Origin: Desulfobacterales bacterium
Lineage (GTDB): Bacteria > Desulfobacterota > Desulfobacteria > Desulfobacterales > UBA5852
Direction of reading: 5' to 3'
DNA length: 6,056 nt
NCBI GenBank assembly: GCA_030066455.1
Contig: JASJBQ010000288.1
Coordinates: 1 to 6,056, forward strand
Numbering within the stretch: position 1 is the stretch's first letter; every line of letters starts with the position of its first letter. The notes beneath the pieces were generated by a model. The model was not told the origin of the DNA, did no database searches, and saw nothing but the letters and a program-made list of their open reading frames with translations. Shown piece by piece: positions 1-5,158 of this stretch. Made by a program: the position numbers and the translations under genes.

Positions 1-1178
1 CCGTCCCGGGTCACGGTGTAGCGGGAGGGCCGCAGGCCGTTGCGGTCGAGCACGGCCCCCACACGCACGCCGTCGGTAAACGGAATCGAAGCCGGACCGT
101 CCCAGGGCTCCATCAGGCAGGCATGGTAGGCGTAGAAATCGCGCTTGGCCCGGCTCATGGTCCGGTGCTCCTGCCAGGCCTCGGGGATCAGCATCATCAT
201 GGCGTGGGGCAGTGAGCGGCCGGTGTGGTAGAGAAGCTCGAGGGCGTTGTCCAGAATGGCGGAATCGCTGGCCCCCGGTGTCGCGATCGGAAAGAGCTTG
301 GCCATGTCCGCGCCGAACAGGTCGGAGGCGAAAAGGGCCTGGCGCGCGTTCATCCAGTTGATGTTGCCCCGCAGGGTGTTGATCTCGCCGTTGTGGCACA
401 AAAACCGGAAGGGCTGGGCCAGGTCCCAGGACGGAAAGGTGTTGGTGCTGTAACGCTGGTGAACGATGGCCAGCGCGCTGGCCATGTCGGGTGCGGCCAG
501 ATCCGGGTAATAGGGCCCCAGCTGGTCGGCCACGAACATCCCCTTGTAGACCATGGTGCGCGCCGAGAGGCTGGGGATGTGAAAATAGGCCTTCTGGGGC
601 AGGTCGGCGTCCCGCACCGCGCGCTCGGCCAGCTTGCGGACGACGTAGAGCTTGCGCTCGAACGCGCGCCGGTCGGCAAGCCCCGCCCCCCGTGCGACGA
701 ACACCTGGCGGATGGTCGGCGCCTCCGCGAGCGCCAGCCCGCCGATGGCCTCGCGGTTGACCGGCACCGTGCGCCAGCCGATGAGTTCCTGGCCCTGATT
801 CTTTATGGCCGCCTCGATCATCAGCCGGCAGCGGCCCCGCTGTTCGGCATCCGGCGGTAGTAAAACCAGTCCGGTGCCGTACGCCCCCGCTTCGGGCAGG
901 CCCATCCCCAGCTCGCCGCAGACACGGCGCAGAAAGGCGTCCGGGAGCTGCATCAGAATGCCGGCGCCGTCGCCGGTGGTGGCGTCGCACCCGCAGGCCC
1001 CGCGGTGGGCCAGGTTGACCGCCATTTGCAGCGCCGTCCGGACGATGTCGTGCGACACGGCACCGTCGATAGCACAGACCATGCCCACGCCGCAGGCGTC
1101 GTGCTCCATCTGGGGATCGTAGAGCCCCCTTCGCCGAGGCGGGGGGCAGATGCGGTGCGAACTGTTGATCGTCTTCAT
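1..1178 (-). CDS. gltB: Glutamate synthase large subunit, N-terminal glutamine amidotransferase part (3' end beyond window)
   Basis: Glutamate synthase makes two glutamates from glutamine and 2-oxoglutarate in the cytoplasm. This portion is the class-II amidotransferase domain that releases ammonia from glutamine. I translated the minus strand from the ATG at 1178 and found 392 codons with no stop up to the window edge. The catalytic cysteine is C29 in DACGVG, so a 28-residue propeptide, rich in Pro and Arg at 12-17, would be removed to expose it. Other family landmarks are HRGA at 58-61, RYSTNTFPSW at 242-251, NGEINTLRGN at 263-272 and a SDS motif near 324-326. The synthase, FMN and glucan-like domains of the usual roughly 1500-residue protein lie off the left edge. 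The start is supported by a purine-rich GGAAGAAG just upstream of the ATG. The family is clear. A sigma-54-type promoter candidate lies upstream. Confidence 0.96.
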   Translation of the reverse strand, partial: MKTINSSHRICPPPRRRGLYDPQMEHDACGVGMVCAIDGAVSHDIVRTALQMAVNLAHRGACGCDATTGDGAGILMQLPDAFLRRVCGELGMGLPEAGAYGTGLVLLPPDAEQRGRCRLMIEAAIKNQGQELIGWRTVPVNREAIGGLALAEAPTIRQVFVARGAGLADRRAFERKLYVVRKLAERAVRDADLPQKAYFHIPSLSARTMVYKGMFVADQLGPYYPDLAAPDMASALAIVHQRYSTNTFPSWDLAQPFRFLCHNGEINTLRGNINWMNARQALFASDLFGADMAKLFPIATPGASDSAILDNALELLYHTGRSLPHAMMMLIPEAWQEHRTMSRAKRDFYAYHACLMEPWDGPASIPFTDGVRVGAVLDRNGLRPSRYTVTRD

Positions 1179-1205
1179 GTCTTCTTCCGTCCGGATAAAT
1201 GGGCG

Positions 1206-1235
1206 GGCGCCGGGCCGGCTGCAACCCACGGCGCC
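1206..1235 (-). repeat. GC-rich inverted repeat in the gltB leader
   Basis: Two copies of the self-complementary hexamer GGCGCC (1206-1211 and 1230-1235) flank 18 bases and could form a stem in the gltB leader RNA, about 30 nt upstream of the start codon. There is no run of U after it, so it is not an ordinary intrinsic terminator. In DNA this GC-rich such pairings arise easily by chance. Confidence 0.2.
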
Positions 1236-1325
1236 TGCAACGGCCGCGGGCGTGGAGAAAAGCCCATCAGGCCGGTCGGTCGCAGCCCTTCAAGCGGCGC
1301 AGTCTAATTCCAATTCACGTTTAAT

Positions 1326-1341
1326 AGCAAGCGTCATGCCA
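1326..1341 (-). promoter_or_regulatory. Sigma-54 (-24/-12) promoter candidate for gltB
   Basis: On the minus strand the sequence reads TGGCATGACGCTTGCT. Compared with the sigma-54 consensus TGGCAC-N5-TTGCW, it differs at one base (T for C at the sixth position). The invariant GG and GC doublets are present at the correct distance. Transcription would start near 1315, giving a leader of about 137 nt before the gltB ATG. Sigma-54 control fits a central nitrogen-assimilation gene. No convincing sigma-70 promoter competes with it in the gap. The match is seen directly; use by the cell is inferred. Confidence 0.6.
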
Positions 1342-1466
1342 CCAGCACCGACGGCGGGCCCTCGATCCCCGGTCTTCAGCGCCGCAATCGGGCCTGGTGC
1401 GTGAATGGCCACGGAAAGGTGCCACCGGAGGTTGGGTTTGGATGGCCATCGGGAGCGATCGGTAAT

Positions 1467-1511
1467 GACAATAATGTCGACTATTCGGAAGTATTGCGAC
1501 AAAATTGTCGC
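1467..1511. promoter_or_regulatory. Pair of matching palindromes, possible activator (enhancer) sites
   Basis: GACAATAATGTC (1467-1478) and GACAAAATTGTC (1498-1509) agree at 10 of 12 positions, and each is close to a perfect palindrome. The second extends to a 7-bp-arm inverted repeat, GCGACAA-AA-TTGTCGC (1496-1511). Their centres are 31 bp apart, about three helical turns, so both would face the same side of the DNA. They lie roughly 157 and 188 bp upstream of the inferred sigma-54 start, where enhancer-binding activators usually bind. They do not match the NtrC or NifA consensus I know, so the protein is not named. Confidence 0.4.
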
Positions 1512-1548
1512 CTGCGCCTCGAATCCCGTCGATATTGGGCGCTTCCCG

Positions 1549-2889
1549 TCAAACGCGCGATCCGTCCAGATCCGCCGGATCCCCCTTGCCCGAGCGGCGG
1601 GCCACCAGGAACCACACGAAGGCAATGGCCTGCAGTCCGAGCATGACCCCGAAACCGGCCTGGTAGCCGGGCACGGCGTAGCCGGTCGCAGTACTCGGCC
1701 AGAGGTTGATCACCGCGCCGATACCCCACTGGGCCGTGAAGGCCACGATGAACACCAGCAAATTGAGGCCCGTGTTCACACGCCCGGCCAGCCGGGCCGG
1801 AAAACGCTGGGAAAGATCCGCATAGCACAGGATGCCGCTGGTGCCGAAAAACCCGAAAAGCATCCAGACCAGACGCACGTCCGGCACCCATCCGCAGACG
1901 ATCGACGCCTGGACCAGCATGAACACGAGCATGCCGAGGGCAGCCACGGTGAGGGGTTTCCATCCGGCGCGGGTCAGGCGGTTGGCCAGAATGCCCAGAA
2001 GCAGGTAGCCCGCCGTCATGGCGGCGGCCACCAGCAGGAGCATCCCGGCCGTCTCGCGGCGGTCGAAACCGGCGGCGTCGCGCAGCCAGGGACCGGACCA
2101 CAACCCCTGGATGGCCAGGTAGGCGGCCTGGGAAAGGGTCGCCCAGGGGGCAATTCGCCAGAAAATCGGGCTGGAAAAAACCTCGCCGATGCCGGCCAAC
2201 TGCTGCCGCAGCGAATCGGGCGGCTGGGCTTCGGTCCTGTCCGGCACCACGAAAAAAACCACCAGGGCGACCGCCAGGGTCGCCAGGGCCAGCAAGAGGA
2301 AGACGGCCCGCCAGTCCATGACCCCCAGCAGGGCTTCGACCGGGGCGGTGGCCGAAAGGGCGCCCAGTCCCCCGGATGTCATCTGGATGCCGTTGATCAG
2401 CGGCAGTTGCGGGGCGGGAAACCACATCACAAAGGCTTTGAAGGCCGCCATCAGGCAGGCCGAAACACCGAAACCGATAAAGGCCCGTCCCACGGCCAGG
2501 CCCGCAAGCGACTCGCTGCGGGAAAAGATATAGGCGCCGGCCGCCGCGAAGAGCAGCAGCGTCGCTTCGATCCGGCGGGGGCCGAAACGGTCCAGCAGAA
2601 CCCCCAGCGGCAGCTGGGAAGAGGCGAAGGCGATGAAATAGGCGGCCGTCAGAAGCCCCAGCTCCGATGGATCCACCCCGATATCGGCAGCCAGGTTGGG
2701 GGCAATGACGGCGTTGACGGTGCGGTAGAGATAGGAAAGAAAGTATCCCAGCGCGAAGGGCACGAAAATACGGGCGACCAGAACCGGCGTCAAGGTCCTG
2801 TCGGCGGATGTCGGGCGGCTGCCGTTCAATGGATCATCGCCATGGTTTCGGATGGCGTCCGCCGAGCGGCAGAAAGCGGTCGCCAGCAC
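1549..2889 (-). CDS. Major facilitator superfamily (MFS) transporter, substrate unknown
   Basis: This is an inner-membrane secondary transporter of about 446 residues with twelve predicted helices. The first runs from about residue 36 to 64, and the N- and C-terminal halves are joined by a polar loop near 207-240. The MFS signature between helices 2 and 3 is GVLLDRFGPRR (96-106). Further landmarks are GRAFIGFGVSACLMAAFK (114-131) and a Gly-rich helix 5 (TSGGLGALSATAP, 161-173). Nothing in the sequence or the neighbours reveals the substrate. The start is uncertain: the longest form begins at a GTG (2889) without a clear Shine-Dalgarno sequence, and adds about 34 polar residues before helix 1. 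TTG codons at 2829 and 2793 are in-frame alternatives. A long antisense ORF covers almost the same region but encodes only low-complexity, charged sequence. Confidence 0.9.
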   Translation of the reverse strand: MLATAFCRSADAIRNHGDDPLNGSRPTSADRTLTPVLVARIFVPFALGYFLSYLYRTVNAVIAPNLAADIGVDPSELGLLTAAYFIAFASSQLPLGVLLDRFGPRRIEATLLLFAAAGAYIFSRSESLAGLAVGRAFIGFGVSACLMAAFKAFVMWFPAPQLPLINGIQMTSGGLGALSATAPVEALLGVMDWRAVFLLLALATLAVALVVFFVVPDRTEAQPPDSLRQQLAGIGEVFSSPIFWRIAPWATLSQAAYLAIQGLWSGPWLRDAAGFDRRETAGMLLLVAAAMTAGYLLLGILANRLTRAGWKPLTVAALGMLVFMLVQASIVCGWVPDVRLVWMLFGFFGTSGILCYADLSQRFPARLAGRVNTGLNLLVFIVAFTAQWGIGAVINLWPSTATGYAVPGYQAGFGVMLGLQAIAFVWFLVARRSGKGDPADLDGSRV

Positions 2890-2939
2890 GACGGTCGTTG
2901 CAGGATATCGGTTTAGGGCCTGTTACGGCGCGACGCTGC

Positions 2940-2968
2940 TGTATGCCATGGCCCGGGCGTCTTGTAAA
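2940..2968 (-). promoter_or_regulatory. Weak sigma-70-like promoter candidate for the MFS gene
   Basis: On the minus strand, TTTACA (2963-2968; 5 of 6 to the -35 consensus) is followed after 17 bases by CATACA (2940-2945; 3 of 6 to the -10). It lies in the 124-bp gap between the lipoprotein and MFS genes. Start of transcription would be near 2933, about 45 nt before the GTG start. The -10 element is poor, so this is only a suggestion. Confidence 0.25.
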
Positions 2969-3013
2969 GCGCCGCGCGTCGAACCGCATCCAGGGGAGGA
3001 CGGCGGGTACGCT

Positions 3014-3502
3014 TCAGGGGCGGTTTTCCCGATGCGCGGCCGGCAGCGGGCAGTAGACCCCCTGCCCCATGTAGACGGCCAGCCCCATGAAGCGTCCGAC
3101 TTCATCGTAAAATTCGGCCACGTCGCCATGGGTCCGAAGGTCGTCCCTGTAACCCGGGTCGCAGGCGTGCAGGATATTGTGATACATCCGGACACGATGG
3201 CTCACCGGGCCGCGGGGCGTCGGCGAAACGATCTCCGCGACCTCGGTTTCCCAATGGTAGAATTTGGCGTAGAGCACGCAGTCCGGCCACAGGGCCGAAC
3301 AGGCCTCAAAGAACGGGCGCAACGGAACGCACTGTCCGTCGAGGGTCGGCAGACAATCCCGGGCGGGCATTCCCTCGATCCGGGCCTGGGCGCGTCGCAG
3401 GCAGTCTTCCGGCTTTAACGCGGGCGGCGGCGTGGCGCCGACACAGCCGGCCAGTACCCAAACCGCCAGCATCACAAGCAGACGACGGGTTTGTTCTCGC
3501 AT
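3014..3502 (-). CDS. Small cysteine-rich lipoprotein, unrecognised
   Basis: This 162-residue protein carries a lipoprotein signal: two arginines at 6-7, a hydrophobic stretch at 8-18 and the lipobox LAGC with the lipidated cysteine at C20. The residue after the cysteine is Val, not Asp, which in enterobacterial sorting rules favours the outer membrane. The mature part holds seven further cysteines (34, 50, 58, 68, 75, 114, 151) and histidines at 83, 102, 108, 112 and 125. This would fit periplasmic disulfides, metal binding or both, but there is no CXXCH haem motif. I chose the ATG at 3502 because AGAGG lies about 9 nt upstream and it places the signal peptide at the N-terminus. A longer form from 3589 would bury the signal behind 29 Arg-rich residues. 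I do not recognise the family. Confidence 0.78.
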   Translation of the reverse strand: MREQTRRLLVMLAVWVLAGCVGATPPPALKPEDCLRRAQARIEGMPARDCLPTLDGQCVPLRPFFEACSALWPDCVLYAKFYHWETEVAEIVSPTPRGPVSHRVRMYHNILHACDPGYRDDLRTHGDVAEFYDEVGRFMGLAVYMGQGVYCPLPAAHRENRP

Positions 3503-3679
3503 TATTGGCAACCTCTTTCCACGCTCCCCATGGCCGGCTGAATACCGACCGGCACCAGGCCTGCGCCCCCGTTTAGGACTTGACCGCATATCGCCATGGC
3601 GCTATGAGAATCATGATCTTCTGACAATCATTCCTAATAATCCACCAGAATATACCATCCACCCCCCCGAGGTGATGCC
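3503..3679. other. Divergent intergenic region between lipoprotein and DUF362 genes
   Basis: The start codons of the two flanking genes point away from this 177-bp region, so it should hold promoters for both. Positions 3601-3660 are strikingly AT-rich for this window and contain the perfect 8-bp palindrome ATCATGAT and the AT-only runs TAATAAT and TATA. A rightward sigma-70-like promoter can be proposed; I found no convincing leftward one. Confidence 0.5.
3580..3608 (+). promoter_or_regulatory. Sigma-70-like promoter candidate for the DUF362 gene pair
   Basis: TTGACC (3580-3585; 5 of 6 to the -35 consensus) and TATGAG (3603-3608; 4 of 6 to the -10) are separated by exactly 17 bases. Transcription would start near 3615, leaving a leader of about 65 nt before the ATG at 3680. 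It faces the DUF362 gene and lies in the only non-coding stretch upstream of it. Confidence 0.45.
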
Positions 3680-4657
3680 ATGAGACCAAAGGATCGATGC
3701 GATTCAAAGGACACCTACCCCGCCCCGTCGGCGGAAGCCATCAGCCGCCGCAGCTTCATCAAACGCAACGCCGGGCTGATCCTGTGGTCGGCCGCCCTGT
3801 GCTACGGCGTCAAACTGCCGCGGCCGGCGGGTGCCGCCGAGGTTCCCGACATTGCCATCGCCACGGGCGAGCGGACAGCCGCCACCCGGGCGGCCGTGGA
3901 TCTCTTAGGGGGGATGACGCGCTTCGTGAAACCGGGCCAGAAAGTCGTCATCAAGCCCAACATGAGCTTTGCCGGCGGCCCCGAGGATGCCACCGACACC
4001 CACCCGGACGTCGTACGCGAACTCGTTTTCCTTTGCAACCAGGCCGGCGCCAAGCGCATTCGTGTCTTGGACCATACCCTGCGGCGCGAGGAGCGCTGCA
4101 TCGAAGGCGTCAAGAAGGCCTGCGAGGTCTACGGCGACGATATTGTCCAGGCCGTATCCCGCAACCGGTTCTTCAAACCCACCCCCATTGCGCAGGGCCG
4201 CCAGATGAAGGAAACCGACGTCATCTGGGAGGTGCTCGAAGCCGACGTGCTCATCGCCGCGCCGGTGGCCAAATCCCATTCGAGTGCCGGTGTGAGTCTA
4301 TCCATGAAGGGCATGATGGGCCTGATCTGGAACCGCGGCATCATGCACAGCCGTTACGATCTGCATGAATCCATCGTCGACCTGGCCTCCCTGCTCAAAC
4401 CCGACCTGGTGGTCGTGGACGGCTCCCGCGTACTGAGCACCAACGGGCCCGCCGGGCCGGGCCGCGTGCTCAAACCGGACACCATCATCGCCTCGGCCGA
4501 CATGGTGGCGGCGGACGCCCAGGCCGTGGCCACGTTCGAGTGGTACGGTCGCAAACTCAAGCCGCACAATGTCAAGCATATCCGCATTGCCCACGAACGT
4601 GGCCTGGGGCGAATGGACATCGAGAAGTTGCGCGTGAAGACGATTCAGGTCGGATGA
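3680..4657 (+). CDS. Tat-exported DUF362 domain protein
   Basis: This is a 325-residue DUF362 family protein with a twin-arginine signal peptide (SRRSFIKR, 22-29), a hydrophobic segment around 31-43 and a likely cleavage site after the Ala pair near 52-53. It should therefore be folded in the cytoplasm and exported to the periplasm. The DUF362 domain fills the rest: VVIKPNMSF (89-97), a THPDVV motif near 107-112, AAPVAKSH (193-200) and MKGMMGLIWNRG (209-220). There is no ferredoxin CXXCXXC motif inside it. The ATG at 3680 has GAGG 7 nt upstream. Its stop overlaps the start of the following membrane Fe-S gene, so the two were probably translated together. DUF362 proteins are often found beside ferredoxin-like proteins, but the biochemical role is not established, so none is assigned. 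Confidence 0.88.
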   Translation: MRPKDRCDSKDTYPAPSAEAISRRSFIKRNAGLILWSAALCYGVKLPRPAGAAEVPDIAIATGERTAATRAAVDLLGGMTRFVKPGQKVVIKPNMSFAGGPEDATDTHPDVVRELVFLCNQAGAKRIRVLDHTLRREERCIEGVKKACEVYGDDIVQAVSRNRFFKPTPIAQGRQMKETDVIWEVLEADVLIAAPVAKSHSSAGVSLSMKGMMGLIWNRGIMHSRYDLHESIVDLASLLKPDLVVVDGSRVLSTNGPAGPGRVLKPDTIIASADMVAADAQAVATFEWYGRKLKPHNVKHIRIAHERGLGRMDIEKLRVKTIQVG

Positions 4658-5092
4658 CCCTCCAGCGCACGGTTCAGATCATCGGCCTGACGCTTTTTCT
4701 GGGCCTGCTGGTCAACGCCGCTCTCGGATTTGACGGTTGGCTGCCCCACGACCTTTTCCTGCGGCTCGATCCGGCCGCGGCCCTGGTCACGGGCGTGAGC
4801 GCCCGACTCTGGCAGGAAGCGTTTGTCGCCGCCCTGGCCGTTCTGGCGCTCACCCTTATCCTGGGCCGCTTCTTTTGCGGCTATCTCTGCCCGCTGGGCA
4901 CCACCATCGACGGGTGTCGGAAGAATGCATCGAATGCGGCCTCTGCGTCTGGCGAAAGGAAATTACCGGGCCGAGGCCCGCCGTATCGGGCTGGATCCAA
5001 AGATCCGCCGCACGCATCCCCTTCCGGCGGCCTACGATTTGCCCATGTATGATCCCGAAAGCGGCGCCTTGCCGCCCGGCTTCAGCGACTGA
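4654..5092 (+). pseudogene. Remnant of a NapH-like membrane 4Fe-4S protein, deleted and frame-shifted
   Basis: The gene starts at the ATG in the ATGA overlap with the DUF362 stop. In that frame it encodes 132 residues, ending at 5052. The first 86 look authentic: a membrane helix at 8-25, the segment DLFLRLDPAAAL (33-44), a second helix at 55-71, then GRFFCGYLCPLGTTID (71-86), typical of polyferredoxin-like membrane proteins. After that the frame turns into low-complexity sequence. The ferredoxin motif SEECIECGLC appears in another frame (4917-4946). A coherent tail, from GNYRAEARR to PPGFSD, appears in the third frame (4958-5092, stop TGA). In intact relatives, as I recall them, about 200 residues with more helices separate the first two landmarks. 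The best explanation is a deletion plus frame changes, or a faulty assembly. A short functional 132-residue protein is possible but unlikely. Confidence 0.65.
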
Positions 5093-5101
5093 CCGGCGGG
5101 G

Positions 5102-5142
5102 AAAAACGGCAGCGCCTCTCTTGGCGCAAGGGCGCGCGCTGC
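5102..5142 (-). terminator. Rho-independent terminator of the murJ-like gene
   Basis: On the minus strand, GCAGCGC and GCGCTGC form a 7-bp stem (5109-5115 with 5136-5142) around a 20-base loop that can itself pair (GCGC-CCTT-GCGC). The stem is followed by CG and five T residues (complement of A5102-5106). It begins 16 bases past the stop of the minus-strand gene. In the plus direction no T-run follows, so it serves mainly the minus-strand gene. Confidence 0.75.
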
Positions 5143-5158
5143 GCAGGCGCCTTAAAAC

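Larger units (their letters stand above)
1179..1548. other. Non-coding gap between gltB and the MFS gene: gltB control region
   Basis: These 370 bases separate two genes on the minus strand and hold no ORF I would defend. Reading toward gltB, the order is: two related palindromes (1467-1509), a -24/-12 promoter candidate (1326-1341), and a leader of about 137 nt containing a GC-rich inverted repeat (1206-1235), then the gltB ribosome-binding site. The part around 1461-1510 is clearly richer in A and T than its surroundings. I see no intrinsic terminator behind the MFS gene. Confidence 0.7.

Noticed and set aside
225..860. A 211-codon open frame on the plus strand
   Set aside because: It is antisense to the gltB amidotransferase domain, whose catalytic and binding motifs are all intact.
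1409..1424. A second sigma-54-like site (TGGCAC on the minus strand)
   Set aside because: The -24 half is perfect, but the bases at the -12 position read CGTGG instead of TTGCW, so the invariant GC at the correct spacing is missing.
1496..1511. Palindrome GCGACAAAATTGTCGC as terminator of the MFS gene
   Set aside because: Only two bases separate the full arms, the stem is AT-rich at the tip, and no T-run follows on the minus strand.
1290..1625. A 111-codon minus-strand frame in the gap before gltB
   Set aside because: It overlaps the MFS 3' end in another frame, covers the promoter elements and shows no family resemblance or ribosome-binding site.
1405..2916. A 503-codon open frame on the plus strand
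   Set aside because: It lies antisense to the MFS gene; its product is rich in Gly, His, Gln and Arg without hydrophobic core or known motif. Long antisense frames are expected opposite GC-rich membrane-protein genes.
2852..3418. A 188-codon open frame on the plus strand
   Set aside because: It overlaps the lipoprotein gene, which has a lipobox and ribosome-binding site; the plus-strand product shows no recognisable domain.
3606..3625. Possible Fur box in the AT-rich island
   Set aside because: By hand only about 11 of 19 positions match the consensus, too few in an AT-rich stretch.
4912..4960. Programmed -1 frameshifting joining the three frames of the Fe-S gene
   Set aside because: Neither junction carries a canonical X-XXY-YYZ slippery heptamer, two shifts would be needed within about 45 bp, and the missing middle segment would remain unexplained.
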